Source of the DNA: Microvirga solisilvae
GTDB taxonomy: Bacteria; Pseudomonadota; Alphaproteobacteria; Rhizobiales; Beijerinckiaceae
Direction of reading: 5' to 3'
NCBI RefSeq assembly: GCF_022808595.1
Contig: NZ_JAKUCN010000007.1
Location: forward strand, 124,001 to 188,000
Length of the DNA stretch: 64,000 nt
This document shows, in pieces, positions 29,719-39,163 of the stretch; position 1 is the stretch's first letter, and every line of letters starts with the position of its first letter. Below the pieces are notes generated by a model. It saw only the letters and a program-made list of their open reading frames with translations, was not told the origin of the DNA and did no database searches. The position numbers and the translations under genes were made by a program.

Positions 29719-30723
29719 ATGCATTCTCATCATCATTCGGAAGGCCATTCCCATCACGGCCATCATCATGGACATTCCCATGAGGTCGGCCATGGCCGTG
29801 CCTTCGCCATCGGCATCGCGCTGAACCTCGGCTTCGTCATCATCGAAGCCGGTTACGGCTTCTGGGCCGGTTCCATGGCGCTCTTGTCGGATGCGGGCCA
29901 TAACCTGAGCGACGTGTTGGGCCTTGCCATCGCCTGGGGCGCGGCAATCCTCGCCAAGCGCGCGCCGAACGAGCGCTACACCTATGGTCTGCGCTCCAGC
30001 TCCATTCTGGCCGCGTTTCTCAACGCGCTTCTGCTGATGGTCGCCGTCGGCGGCATCGTGTGGGAATCCGTGCAGCGTCTCATCGAGCCTGCACCCGTGA
30101 TGGCAGGAACCATAATGGTCGTCGCGGGCATCGGCATCGTGGTGAACGGCTTCACCGCTCTCCTCTTCATGAGCGGCCATCACGACCTCAATATCCGTGG
30201 TGCGTTCCTGCACATGGTGGCCGATGCCGCCGTGTCGCTCGGCGTCGTGCTCGGTGGTCTCGCCATTCTCTGGACCGGTGCCACCTGGATCGATCCGGTG
30301 CTGAGCCTCGTCATCGCCGCCGTCATCGTCTGGGGCACGTGGGGCCTGCTGAAGCAATCGCTGCGTCTCTCGCTCCATGGCGTTCCGAGCGGGATCACTA
30401 TTGCCGAGGTAAAGGAGATGCTGGCCAGGCGTGCTGGCGTTGCCCGTGTCCACCATGTGCATGTCTGGGCCATCAGCACCACGCAGACCGCGCTGACCGC
30501 TCATCTGGTCATGCCGGGCGGGCATCCGGGCGATCACTTCCTCGCCGAGACCCAGCACGAGTTGAAGGAGCGTTTCGGCATCGATCATACGACGCTGCAG
30601 ATCGAGATCCATGCGCCGGGCCACCACGATCATGGCGGCGAATGCCCCCTCGACCATGCCCATGAGGACCACAGCCATGAGGGACACCCTCATGGGCATG
30701 GGGAATCGCATCTTTCCCCGTAA
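29719..30723 (+). CDS. Cation diffusion facilitator (zinc/cobalt-type CDF exporter)
   Basis: 334 residues. A histidine-rich N-terminus (MHSHHHSEGHSHHGHHHGHS) and a histidine-rich C-terminal tail flank six membrane helices (about 34-220) and a cytoplasmic dimerisation domain (about 225-300). The metal site of the CDF fold is visible as SDAGHNLSD in helix 2 (HxxxD, about 56-64) and HMVADAAVS in helix 5 (about 165-173). CDF proteins exchange cytoplasmic Zn2+, Cd2+ or Co2+ for protons; this His/Asp site favours zinc or cadmium. Follows yejF by 4 bp, an unexpected operon partner. Confidence 0.93.
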   Translation: MHSHHHSEGHSHHGHHHGHSHEVGHGRAFAIGIALNLGFVIIEAGYGFWAGSMALLSDAGHNLSDVLGLAIAWGAAILAKRAPNERYTYGLRSSSILAAFLNALLLMVAVGGIVWESVQRLIEPAPVMAGTIMVVAGIGIVVNGFTALLFMSGHHDLNIRGAFLHMVADAAVSLGVVLGGLAILWTGATWIDPVLSLVIAAVIVWGTWGLLKQSLRLSLHGVPSGITIAEVKEMLARRAGVARVHHVHVWAISTTQTALTAHLVMPGGHPGDHFLAETQHELKERFGIDHTTLQIEIHAPGHHDHGGECPLDHAHEDHSHEGHPHGHGESHLSP

Positions 30724-30768
30724 TGCCGTATCAGTCGTGATTCGAACGACTTGAAGGACTTTGGACAC

Positions 30769-31989
30769 ATGGCTCGCGCTCTTCTCATCGTGCTCGATTC
30801 CGTCGGCATCGGCGGCGCCGAGGATGCGGATGCCTATGGCGATGTTGGCTCCGACACGGTCGGCCATATCGCCGAAGCCTGCGCCGAGGGGCGTGGCGAC
30901 CGGGCGGGCCTGCGCCAGGGCCCGCTTCACCTGCCGCATATGACGGCGCTGGGCTTAGGGTTGGCCTGCGAGGCCTCCACCGGCCGCCTGCCGCCGAACC
31001 TGGGCCATCAGGGCGCCCTGAAAGGCGCCTGGGGCTACGGCGTGGAAACGTCCAAGGGCAAGGATACGCCGTCGGGCCATTGGGAGATCGCGGGCGTTCC
31101 GGTCACCTTCGATTGGGGCTACTTCCCCGACACGGTTCCCACCTTTCCGGAAAAGCTCACGAACGCGCTGATCGAGCGCGCGGGCCTGCCTGGGATCCTC
31201 GGCAACAAGCATGCATCGGGCACCGCCATCATCGACGAATTCGCCGTCGAGCACATGCGCACCGGCAAGCCGATCTGCTACACCTCCGTGGACAGCGTGC
31301 TGCAGATCGCGGCGCATGAGGAAAGCTTCGGGCTAGACAGGCTCTACGAACTTTGCCGCATCGGACGCGAACTCTGCGACGAATACAAGATCGGCCGCGT
31401 GATCGCGCGTCCCTTCCAAGGAACGCCGGAAACCGGCTTCAAGCGCACGGGCAACCGCAAGGATTTCGCGACACCTCCACCGTCGGACACCATTCTCGAT
31501 AGGCTCACCAAGGCCGGACGCGACGTCGTGACCGTCGGCAAGATCGGCGACATCTTCGCCCATCGCGGTACCGGCAAGGAAGTGAAGCCGAACGGCAACG
31601 ATGCGTGCCTGTCAGCCGCCATCGATGCGATGAAGACGCTGCCCGAGGGCGGCTTCGTGTTCGCGAACCTCGTCGATTTCGACAGCGAGTTCGGCCACCG
31701 CCGCGACATCCCCGGCTATGCGGCTGCGCTCGAGGCTTTCGACAGGCGCGTGCCGGAGATCGAGGCCGCCCTGCAGCCGGGCGATCTCGTCATCATCACC
31801 GCCGATCACGGCAACGACCCCTCCTGGCGCGGCACCGACCATACCCGCGAGCATGTGCCGATCCTGTGCTTCGGCCCCGGCGTGAAGCCCGGCAGCGTGG
31901 GGCGGCGGGAAAGCTTTGCCGATATCGGGGCGAGCGTTATGGCCCATTTGGATGTCGCCAATTCCGGCAAGGGACAATCCTGGATTTAA
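30769..31989 (+). CDS. deoB: Phosphopentomutase
   Basis: Interconverts ribose-1-phosphate and ribose-5-phosphate, and the deoxyribose forms. It links nucleoside phosphorolysis to the pentose phosphate pathway and to DeoC. Start ATG at 30769 gives 406 residues (an earlier TTG at 30751 is in frame). Alkaline-phosphatase-superfamily metal ligands are visible: [14 protein letters not shown] near 5-18, GSDTVGHI, the phosphorylated-Thr region [10 protein letters not shown] near 94-103, and [22 protein letters not shown] near 343-364. It opens the plus-strand half of the nucleoside island. Confidence 0.96.
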   Translation: MARALLIVLDSVGIGGAEDADAYGDVGSDTVGHIAEACAEGRGDRAGLRQGPLHLPHMTALGLGLACEASTGRLPPNLGHQGALKGAWGYGVETSKGKDTPSGHWEIAGVPVTFDWGYFPDTVPTFPEKLTNALIERAGLPGILGNKHASGTAIIDEFAVEHMRTGKPICYTSVDSVLQIAAHEESFGLDRLYELCRIGRELCDEYKIGRVIARPFQGTPETGFKRTGNRKDFATPPPSDTILDRLTKAGRDVVTVGKIGDIFAHRGTGKEVKPNGNDACLSAAIDAMKTLPEGGFVFANLVDFDSEFGHRRDIPGYAAALEAFDRRVPEIEAALQPGDLVIITADHGNDPSWRGTDHTREHVPILCFGPGVKPGSVGRRESFADIGASVMAHLDVANSGKGQSWI

Positions 31990-31994
31990 ACTGC

Positions 31995-32136
31995 CGTCAT
32001 CCCGGACGAAGCGCAGCGCAGATCCGGGATCGCGTGACGAGAGTGGCGCTAGTTCTCCCCTCTCCCGGGTGGGAGAGGTGATCAGAGCCAAATCCTGCTC
32101 GCGATCCCGGCTCGGCTTTCGCCGCCCGGGATGACG
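31995..32136. repeat. Composite intergenic palindromic element, copy 3 (intermediate form)
   Basis: A 142-bp element bounded by CGTCATCCCGGACG (31995) and CGCCCGGGATGACG (ending 32136). Compared with copy 2 it carries about 38 extra bases with the hairpin CCTCTCCCGGGTGGGAGAGG (about 32059-32079), inserted where copy 2 reads straight through. Read backwards it aligns with the left half of copy 1. Located between deoB and urc1. Confidence 0.8.
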
Positions 32137-32252
32137 CTTTGGCCTTAAACGTTGACGGCAACGCAACTTTGGCTCAGTCTTCCATAGATCGTAAGGAGAC
32201 TTTCCTGACGATCGTTGGGGGAGTCTTCCCGTTCTCGCGTGGAAGATCATTC

Positions 32253-33515
32253 ATGAGCACGCCTAACCGCTCGACCCATATCCGGCTCACCTCTCATCCC
32301 GAGCCGAATGCCGGCACCATCAAGCATCCGATCCATTGGGCCGCGAAAGACCCGAAGGAGCGCGGGCCGATCATCGGCACCGTGACGAACCCAGCCGACC
32401 GCAACGTGATCGGCGCCCATGGCGGTTCCTATTCGCTCTATCGCGCTCTCGCGATTTCCGCCCGCGCGCTCAACCCTCTCACGCGGCCGGACCTGCACAA
32501 CACGCACCCCACCGCCGAGATCGGTCCGCATCCGCAATGGTTCGAGCCCGGCAAGATCGTATCCCTCGACCCATGGGGCCATCTCGTCGGCGAGGTTTTT
32601 GCGGACGACATCGCGAGCGGGCTCGATGTGCGCCCCTCCATCGCGGTGACGAAAGCGCGCCTCAACATGCCGGAAATTCTCTCGGCCATGGGCGCGAAGC
32701 GGCTGAAGGCCGATGGCGGTTTCCTGCATGAATCCGGCGATATTTCCGTCACGAAGATCGCTGTCGATCCCGTATGGTATCTGCCCGGTATCGCGGAACG
32801 CTTCGGCTGCACGGAAGGCGAATTACGCCGCACGCTGTTCGAGCAGACCGGCGGCATGTTCCCCGAACTCGTGACGCGCCCCGACATGAGCGTGTTCCTG
32901 CCGCCCATCGGCAATATCACCGTTTATGTGGTGGGCGAGGTGTCGCGTCTGAGCGATCCGAAAACGCGCATTGCCTGCCGCGTGCATGACGAGTGCAACG
33001 GTTCCGACGTGTTCGGCTCCGACATCTGCACCTGCAGGCCTTACCTCGTGCACGGCATCGAGGAATGCGTGCGGGAAGCGCAACAAGGCGGCGTCGGCGT
33101 GATCGCCTATAACCGCAAGGAAGGCCGCGCATTGGGCGAGGTCACCAAGTTCCTGGTCTACAATGCGCGCAAGCGCCAGGAAGGCGGCGATTCCGCATCC
33201 ACCTATTTCGAGCGCACGGAATGCGTGGCGGGCGTGCAGGATGCGCGCTTCCAGCAGCTCATGCCCGATGTGCTGCACTGGCTCGGCATTCGCCGCATCG
33301 ACCGGCTCATGTCCATGTCGAACATGAAATACGACGCCATCACCGGCTCCGGCATCGAAGTGGTGGAGCGCGTGCCGATTCCGGCGGAACTCGTGCCGCC
33401 CGACGCGCAGGTGGAACTCGAAGCCAAGAAGGCTGCCGGCTATTACACGCCGGACGGCGCGCCCGACGCGTCGGAACTGGACAAGGTGAAGGGCCGCGAT
33501 CTCGAGCGCTTCTGA
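32253..33515 (+). CDS. urc1: GTP cyclohydrolase II-like protein of the URC pyrimidine catabolic pathway (Urc1)
   Basis: 420 residues from the ATG at 32253 (GGAAG seven bases upstream). The C-terminal half is RibA/GTP cyclohydrolase II-like. Three cysteines, Cys248, Cys259 and Cys261, keep the spacing of the zinc ligands of E. coli RibA (54, 65, 67). The next motif reads NRKEGRALGEVTKF, not the riboflavin-type RQEGRGIGLxxK, and later LGIRRIDRLMSMSNMKYDAI replaces the LGV..VRLLTNNP block. The N-terminal ~210 residues are a Urc1-type extension, not a DHBP synthase. In the yeast URC pathway Urc1 acts with Urc4 and a uracil phosphoribosyltransferase to degrade uracil. The next two genes encode exactly those partners. 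A role in riboflavin synthesis is less likely. Confidence 0.88.
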   Translation: MSTPNRSTHIRLTSHPEPNAGTIKHPIHWAAKDPKERGPIIGTVTNPADRNVIGAHGGSYSLYRALAISARALNPLTRPDLHNTHPTAEIGPHPQWFEPGKIVSLDPWGHLVGEVFADDIASGLDVRPSIAVTKARLNMPEILSAMGAKRLKADGGFLHESGDISVTKIAVDPVWYLPGIAERFGCTEGELRRTLFEQTGGMFPELVTRPDMSVFLPPIGNITVYVVGEVSRLSDPKTRIACRVHDECNGSDVFGSDICTCRPYLVHGIEECVREAQQGGVGVIAYNRKEGRALGEVTKFLVYNARKRQEGGDSASTYFERTECVAGVQDARFQQLMPDVLHWLGIRRIDRLMSMSNMKYDAITGSGIEVVERVPIPAELVPPDAQVELEAKKAAGYYTPDGAPDASELDKVKGRDLERF

Positions 33516-33601
33516 TGTTCTCCACAACCGGCCTCGCATGAGAGTGCGGGCCAGCCGAAGACTATGCTATCGCTCTTCATCAAAGAGCAGCGGAGCCCTG
33601 C

Positions 33602-34864
33602 GTGACGGACCAGCCGAATTCTTCTCCCGAGACTCAAGAGACTCTTGCCGCCCGTTCGCTCCTGACGGCGGCAGCCGTGCGCGAGCGGTCGCATCAGCTT
33701 CTCAAGGCAGGCCTCGAAGGCCGCCTGGGGCATTTCACCGTGGATCTGAGCCGTCTGGAGGCTTGCGCCGATGAGGTGGTGGCCACGATCCGCCAGGCCT
33801 ATCCGTCTCTCGACATCCCCTTCCATGCCCGCTGGCGGCATTTCGCGGCCGGCGGCCATGACCGCTGGGATGCGGTAATGCATGGCGCCACATGGCAAAG
33901 CGCCGGCGACATGGCCCGCGCGGCTTTCGACCTCGCCATCGTCTCGGTGCTGCTCGATGCGGGCGCGGGCCCGCAATGGCGCTATGTGGAAGGCCGCACG
34001 GACGAAACGTATACCCGCTCCGAGGGACTAGCGGTCGCGAGCTTCGACATGTTCGTGAGCGGCGCTTTCTCATCAAGGCCAGAGGATCCCTTCCGTGTCG
34101 ATGCGGATGTGCTGATGGCGCTCACCGCCGAGGATCTTGCCGAAGGCTTCCAGGTTTCCGAGCAGAACCCGCTCGTGGGTCTGGAGGGCCGCGCAGCGCT
34201 TCTCAACCGCCTGGGCCGCGTGGTGGCCACGAACCCTGACATTTTTGGGCAGGTAGACGATCCCCGCCCCGGCGGCCTCGTGGACGTGATCGTGGCCACC
34301 GCCGAGGGCGAAGCCGTGAAGGCGACTTCGATCCTGGAGGCGCTGCTCACCTATCTCGGACCGATCTGGCCCGGCCGCATCACCTTGGGCGGCATCGATC
34401 TCGGCGATACCTGGCGCCACCCGCTGGTGGAGGCGGCTGACGCCACCAAGGGGCTCATCCCCTTCCACAAGCTCTCCCAATGGCTCTCCTATTCGCTGAT
34501 CGAGCCTCTGGAATGGGCCGGCTATACCGTGACCGACGTCAACGGCCTTACAGGCCTGCCGGAATATCGCAATGGTGGGCTTTTTCTTGATACTGGCGTC
34601 ATCGCCCTCAAAGATCCGGAAGACGCCAAAAAGGCACATGCGGTGGATTCCCCCCTCGTGGTGGAGTGGCGGGCCTTGACGGTTGCCCTTTTGGACCGCA
34701 TTGCCGATCCCATACGCGCCAAGCTCAAGTTCACCGCCGAGGAGTTTCCCCTCGCGAAAGCCCTCGAAGGCGGCACCTGGGCGACAGGGCGCAGATTGGC
34801 CAAGGAGAAGCGCGGCGACGGCTCGCCGCCTCTCAGCGTCATCAGTGACGGAACAGTGTTTTGA
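33602..34864 (+). CDS. urc4: URC4/Urg3 family protein (DUF1688), uracil catabolism
   Basis: 420 residues starting at GTG 33602, with CGGAG six bases upstream. The N-terminal [17 protein letters not shown] and [16 protein letters not shown] segments, the [16 protein letters not shown] motif near 75-90 and the [20 protein letters not shown] block near 138-157 are, as I recall the family, characteristic of URC4/Urg3 (DUF1688). Its biochemical activity is not established; genetically it is required for uracil use as nitrogen source in Lachancea kluyveri, and fungal urg3 is uracil-inducible. It lies 86 bp after urc1 and 35 bp before upp. Confidence 0.87.
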   Translation: MTDQPNSSPETQETLAARSLLTAAAVRERSHQLLKAGLEGRLGHFTVDLSRLEACADEVVATIRQAYPSLDIPFHARWRHFAAGGHDRWDAVMHGATWQSAGDMARAAFDLAIVSVLLDAGAGPQWRYVEGRTDETYTRSEGLAVASFDMFVSGAFSSRPEDPFRVDADVLMALTAEDLAEGFQVSEQNPLVGLEGRAALLNRLGRVVATNPDIFGQVDDPRPGGLVDVIVATAEGEAVKATSILEALLTYLGPIWPGRITLGGIDLGDTWRHPLVEAADATKGLIPFHKLSQWLSYSLIEPLEWAGYTVTDVNGLTGLPEYRNGGLFLDTGVIALKDPEDAKKAHAVDSPLVVEWRALTVALLDRIADPIRAKLKFTAEEFPLAKALEGGTWATGRRLAKEKRGDGSPPLSVISDGTVF

Positions 34865-34899
34865 GGATTGAGCCTATGACGACCAAGGGAGAAAAAAGC

Positions 34900-35529
34900 A
34901 TGCAAGGCGTAACGGTGGTCGATCATCCGCTGGTTCAGCACAAGCTGACACTGATGCGCGACAAGGAGCGCTCCACGAAGGGTTTCCGCCAGCTGCTCAA
35001 CGAAATCGGCATGCTCCTCTGCTACGAGGTCACCCGCGACCTGCCCATGGAGCGCATCGAGATCGAAACGCCGATGACCAAGATGGAAGGCGCGCAGATC
35101 GCCGGCAAGAAGCTCGTCTTCGCCCCCATCCTGCGCGCGGGCGTCGGCTTCCTCGACGGCATGCTCACCCTCGTTCCCGCAGCCCGCGTGGCCCATATCG
35201 GCCTCTACCGCGATCCGGAATCGCTGCAGGCTGTCGAATATTATTTCAAGGCTCCGTCCGATCTTGCCGACCGCATGGTGCTCGTGCTCGACCCGATGCT
35301 CGCCACCGCAAACTCGGCCGTCGCCGCCATCGAGCGTCTGAAGGAGCGCGGCGCGAAAGATCTTCGCTTCGTCTGCCTGCTCGCAGCGCCCGAAGGTATC
35401 GAGCGCCTGCGCAGCGCCCATCCCGACGTGCATATCTGGACCGCATCGATCGACGAGAAGCTCAACGACCACGGCTATATCGTGCCGGGCCTGGGTGACG
35501 CGGGCGACCGCATGTATGGAACGCGCTAA
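34900..35529 (+). CDS. upp: Uracil phosphoribosyltransferase
   Basis: Makes UMP from uracil and PRPP. From the ATG at 34900, preceded by GGGAG at eight bases, it has 209 residues, the normal size; starts at 34861 or 34876 would add an atypical N-terminus. The PRPP loop is [16 protein letters not shown] near 125-140; the usual glycine after ALT is alanine here. The uracil-binding C-terminus [16 protein letters not shown] is intact. Placed third after urc1 and urc4 it matches URC6 of yeast, so it probably serves uracil breakdown as well as salvage. Confidence 0.95.
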   Translation: MQGVTVVDHPLVQHKLTLMRDKERSTKGFRQLLNEIGMLLCYEVTRDLPMERIEIETPMTKMEGAQIAGKKLVFAPILRAGVGFLDGMLTLVPAARVAHIGLYRDPESLQAVEYYFKAPSDLADRMVLVLDPMLATANSAVAAIERLKERGAKDLRFVCLLAAPEGIERLRSAHPDVHIWTASIDEKLNDHGYIVPGLGDAGDRMYGTR

Positions 35530-35577
35530 AGCCTGATATTGTTAGCGCTGTGACACGCCGCAACATGGATTAGCACC

Positions 35578-36480
35578 TTGCGCTTCATCGTCGCCGATTG
35601 GGGAACGACCCGCTTCCGTGGCTATCTGATCGAGAACGAAACCATTCTCGATCAGGTCTCGTCGGACGAGGGCGTTTCGGCCTTGCAAAAGGGTCAGCAT
35701 CGCGACGTGTTCCTCAAGCATTGCAAGCAATGGCTCGATGCGGAACCGAATGCGCCTGTGCTGCTTGTCGGCATGGTCGGAAGCCGCGAGGGATGGCGCG
35801 AAGCGCCTTATGCCATCTGCCCAGCAGGCCCTGCAGAAATCGCACAGGCCCTTGTGCCGGTGGATCTCGAGAACGGCCGCAAGGCTCACATCATTCCAGG
35901 CCTTTTCTGCGAGCCTGCACCTGGCGCTGCCGATGTGATGCGCGGCGAGGAAACGCTGGTGCTCGGCACCGGCGTCGAGAACGGCCTCATCTGTTCCGCA
36001 GGCACGCATCCCAAATGGATTTTGATGCGCGATGGACGCATCGAGCGTTTCGCCACTTACATGACGGGCGAGATGTATGCGCTGTTGCGCGAGCATTCCA
36101 TGATCGGACGTCCTGCAACGGAGCCCGCCGATCAGAAGGGTTTCGACTTGGGGCTCGATGCGGCGGAGCGCAATGCGGGTGAGGCTCGCGTGGGCTTGCT
36201 GCATCTGCTCTTCTGCGCACGCGCCGCCGTCGTGTCCGGACGCATGGCGAGCAATCTGCTCGCACCCTATCTCTCAGGCCTTCTCACGGGCGACGAGATC
36301 AACGGCGCGCTCGCGCAATTCGGACGCCCGGACACCGTCACCATTCTCGCCAGTCAGGAACGCGCGGATCTTTATGTTCACGCGCTTGCACGACACGGCA
36401 TCAAGACGGAACTGAAAATTCCTCAGCAAGCCCTGCTTGCCGGGCTGGCGCGGATCGTGCGCCAACATTCCCAGAGCTGA
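35578..36480 (+). CDS. 2-dehydro-3-deoxygalactonokinase (DgoK) family kinase
   Basis: 300 residues with a TTG start at 35578 (no earlier in-frame ATG is open). The ASKHA-type start FIVADWGTTRFRGYLI near 3-18, the segment VLLVGMVGSREGWREAPY near 60-77, and the glycine-rich GEETLVLGTGVENGLICSAGTHPKW near 122-146 match DgoK, which phosphorylates 2-keto-3-deoxygalactonate. The partner aldolase gene dgoA and a sugar-acid dehydratase are absent nearby. It follows upp by 48 bp and so may belong to the pyrimidine operon. Kinase fold is confident, substrate is not. Confidence 0.8.
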   Translation: MRFIVADWGTTRFRGYLIENETILDQVSSDEGVSALQKGQHRDVFLKHCKQWLDAEPNAPVLLVGMVGSREGWREAPYAICPAGPAEIAQALVPVDLENGRKAHIIPGLFCEPAPGAADVMRGEETLVLGTGVENGLICSAGTHPKWILMRDGRIERFATYMTGEMYALLREHSMIGRPATEPADQKGFDLGLDAAERNAGEARVGLLHLLFCARAAVVSGRMASNLLAPYLSGLLTGDEINGALAQFGRPDTVTILASQERADLYVHALARHGIKTELKIPQQALLAGLARIVRQHSQS

Positions 36481-36509
36481 ACGCTCACTCTCCACTCAGG
36501 TCAAAATCA

Positions 36510-37892
36510 ATGCCTCATGCGCTTCTCGCCACGTCCTCCGAAAACTCGCTTCCGATCTGGCTCGTGACGGAGAGCACCTGGAGCAGCATTTCCGAAAAGC
36601 TGCCGAAGACGGCTCAAGGCTTTGCGAGGGCGCAAGGCTTCGAAGGCAAGGTGGGCAGCCATTGCCTGCTGCCCGATGCGGACGGCAATCTCTTCGGCGT
36701 CGCCTTCGGCCTTGCGGACGAGAATGCCAAGCAGCGTGATCCCTTCGCCGTCGGCAAGCTCGCAACGATCCTGCCCGATGGCATTTATCGTTTCGAAAAC
36801 GATGTGCCCGATGCAGCGCTTGCAACGCTCTCCTGGATTCTCGCTTCTTATGGCTTCACCCGCTATCGCAAACGCGCTGAGAAATCCGTCCGCCTCGTCA
36901 CGCCAAAAGGCGTCGATGCGGAGGAAGTGACGCGCATCGCTAATGCGGTTTTCCGCAGCCGCGATCTCGTCAACATTCCGACGAGCGATCTCGGCCCCGA
37001 CGGCATCGAGGCGGCTGCGCGCCAGGTCGCCGAGGCGCATGGCGCGAAGTTCACCAGCATCGTCGGCGACGATCTGCTGAAGCAGAATTTTCCGATGATC
37101 CATGCGGTCGGTCGCGCCTCCGCCACGCCGCCGCGCCTCATCGACTTCACCTGGGGCAATGCCAATGCTCCGCGCATCACGCTCGTCGGTAAGGGTGTCG
37201 CCTTCGACACCGGTGGCCTCGACATCAAGCCTGCTTCCTCCATGCTGATGATGCGCAAGGACATGGGCGGCGCCGCCGCAACACTCGCGCTCGCCGACAT
37301 GATTATGGGTGCGAAGCTTCCCGTGCGCCTGCGCGTGCTCATCCCCGCCGTCGAGAACTCGATCTCGAGCAACGCCTTCCGCCCTGGCGACATTCTCAAC
37401 AGCCGCAAAGGCATCACGGTGGAGATCGGCAACACGGATGCGGAAGGCCGCCTCATCCTCGGCGACGCACTGGCGCTCGCGGACGAGGAGAAGCCGGATC
37501 TCATCGTCGATTTCGCCACGCTCACCGGCGCCGCCCGCGTGGCTCTCGGCCCGGAGCTGCCGCCCTTCTTCACGGATGATGACGAGCTCGCCCTCGACAT
37601 CGCCCGCACCGGCATGGAGGTGAACGACCCCGTGTGGCGCATGCCGCTTTGGTCTCCCTATATGAGCCAGCTTGACTCGAAATATGCGGACATGAACAAC
37701 ACGGGCGGGCCGATGGCTGGCTCCGTCACCGCAGCTCTGTTCCTGCGCCGCTTCGTCTCCGACGCCAAGGCCTATGTGCATTTCGACATCTTCGCCTGGA
37801 ACAACTCCACCCGCCCCGGCCGTCCGGAAGGTGGCGAAGTGCAGGCCGCGCGCCTGATGTATGCCCTCCTGAAGAAGCGCTACGCTTCGTAA
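36510..37892 (+). CDS. M17-family leucyl aminopeptidase
   Basis: 460-residue cytosolic metallo-aminopeptidase. The catalytic domain contains LVGKGVAFDTGGLDIKP near 227-243 (metal-binding Lys/Asp region), the RKDMGGAA loop near 249-256, and the M17 signature NTDAEGRLILGD near 309-320 with the catalytic Arg. The N-terminal domain is shorter than in PepA and resembles the PepB-like branch common in alphaproteobacteria. Together with the NlpC/P60 hydrolase two genes downstream it could degrade small peptides, including murein-derived ones; that link is inference. Confidence 0.92.
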   Translation: MPHALLATSSENSLPIWLVTESTWSSISEKLPKTAQGFARAQGFEGKVGSHCLLPDADGNLFGVAFGLADENAKQRDPFAVGKLATILPDGIYRFENDVPDAALATLSWILASYGFTRYRKRAEKSVRLVTPKGVDAEEVTRIANAVFRSRDLVNIPTSDLGPDGIEAAARQVAEAHGAKFTSIVGDDLLKQNFPMIHAVGRASATPPRLIDFTWGNANAPRITLVGKGVAFDTGGLDIKPASSMLMMRKDMGGAAATLALADMIMGAKLPVRLRVLIPAVENSISSNAFRPGDILNSRKGITVEIGNTDAEGRLILGDALALADEEKPDLIVDFATLTGAARVALGPELPPFFTDDDELALDIARTGMEVNDPVWRMPLWSPYMSQLDSKYADMNNTGGPMAGSVTAALFLRRFVSDAKAYVHFDIFAWNNSTRPGRPEGGEVQAARLMYALLKKRYAS

Positions 37893-37967
37893 AGGATAGC
37901 GGCAAAGACAGGTTGCATCGTTCGTTGTGGGCCCGAATAATCCGGGTCCGTAACGAACGGATGCCTC

Positions 37968-38315
37968 ATGTCCATCGAGCTGCGCGCTCTGCAATCCCTC
38001 ACGCTTTGGCACGATGTCCATCTCGAGCTCGTGCATCAAGGCGGAGACCTCTCCTCCCGGCAGATCGCCATTCTGCTCACGATCTATCTGGAGCCGCCGC
38101 CTCATACGGTGCGCGGGCTCGCCGCCAAGCTCAAGGTGACGAAGCCCGTCATCACCCGCGCCCTCGACACGCTGGGCAAGCTCGACCTCGTCTCCCGCCG
38201 CCGCGATGAGGCGGATCGGCGCAATGTGATCATCCAGCGTACGGTCGCTGGCGCTTTGGCCGTGGAACGGCTAGGAGACACCATTACCGCCCGTGCCAAG
38301 GAGCTGCCCCGATGA
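37968..38315 (+). CDS. MarR-family winged-helix transcription regulator
   Basis: 115 residues, short for the family. The winged helix-turn-helix spans about 24-92: SSRQIAILLTIYLEPPPHTV, then RGLAAKLKVTKPVITRALDTL as recognition region, and SRRRDEADRRNVIIQRT as the wing, where DxxDRR is the MarR hallmark. The C-terminal dimerisation helix is brief. Its stop overlaps the start of the NlpC/P60 gene by 4 bp (ATGA), so it could regulate that gene and itself. Ligand unknown. Confidence 0.85.
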   Translation: MSIELRALQSLTLWHDVHLELVHQGGDLSSRQIAILLTIYLEPPPHTVRGLAAKLKVTKPVITRALDTLGKLDLVSRRRDEADRRNVIIQRTVAGALAVERLGDTITARAKELPR

Positions 38316-39163
38316 GTTTCGACCGCCGCATCACCCCCGTCCGTGCCGATCTGGCGGACGAGAAGCTTCGCGGGCAAGTCGAGGCCGAGCGCTTTACGAC
38401 TGGGACGGTGAAGCGCGTCATCGCCACCTTCTCTCCCCTGCACCGTCATCCTTCCCGGGAGGCGCCCGTGGATACGCAGGCGATCTTCGGCGAATCTGTC
38501 ACCGTCTATGACGAGCACGAGGGCTGGGCCTGGGTGCAGTTGCAGGACGACGGCTATGTAGGCTACCTGCCGAGCGTCGTTCTGGGCGACCCAGGACCGA
38601 AGGCGACGCACAAGGTCGCGGCGATCCGCACCTTCATCTATCCCGGCCCCAACCTGAAGCTCCCGCACATCGACCTTCTGACCATGAACTCGAAGGTCGC
38701 GATCATCGGCACCGAAGGCGATTACGCAAAGATGGCGGATGGCGGCTGGCTCTATGCCCCGCATCTGGCAAGCATCGATGCGCGCGAGACGGATTACGTG
38801 AGCGTTGCCGAGCGCTTCCTGCACACGCCCTATCTCTGGGGCGGCAAGACGAGCCTTGGCATCGACTGTTCAGGTTTGGCGCAAACCGTGCTGAATGCAG
38901 CGGGCATCAAGGCGCCGCGCGACAGCGACATGCAGGAACGCGAGCTCGGCACCGTCATTGAGGTGAAGCCAGATCTCAGCGGCCTCAAGCGCGGCGATCT
39001 GGTGTTCTGGAAAGGCCATGTGGGCCTGATGATGGATGCAACGAACTTCATCCACGCCACCGGCCACAGCATGACCGTGATGATCGAGCCGCTCTCGGTT
39101 GCGGAAGAGCGCATCCGCCGCACGAGCTACGGCCCGATCAGTTCGATCAAGCGCTTCGGTTAA
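38312..39163 (+). CDS. NlpC/P60 (C40) peptidase with SH3-like domains
   Basis: 283 residues. Two SH3-like segments (about 35-95 and 100-155, seen as VTVYDEHEGWAWVQLQDDGY and the later GDYAKMADGGWLYAPHL) precede an NlpC/P60 domain. The catalytic cysteine lies in SLGIDCSGLAQ near 183-193 and the histidine in KGHVGLMMD near 234-242. Such enzymes cleave the D-Glu-diaminopimelate bond of murein peptides. No signal peptide is visible, so it probably acts on recycled peptides in the cytoplasm. The last codons overlap those of the convergent ghrA-like gene by 4 bp. Confidence 0.92.
   Translation: MSFDRRITPVRADLADEKLRGQVEAERFTTGTVKRVIATFSPLHRHPSREAPVDTQAIFGESVTVYDEHEGWAWVQLQDDGYVGYLPSVVLGDPGPKATHKVAAIRTFIYPGPNLKLPHIDLLTMNSKVAIIGTEGDYAKMADGGWLYAPHLASIDARETDYVSVAERFLHTPYLWGGKTSLGIDCSGLAQTVLNAAGIKAPRDSDMQERELGTVIEVKPDLSGLKRGDLVFWKGHVGLMMDATNFIHATGHSMTVMIEPLSVAEERIRRTSYGPISSIKRFG

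Noticed and set aside
32253..33515. Calling the GTP-cyclohydrolase-II-like gene ribA
   Set aside because: No DHBP synthase domain, changed active-site motifs, and direct linkage to urc4 and upp favour Urc1.
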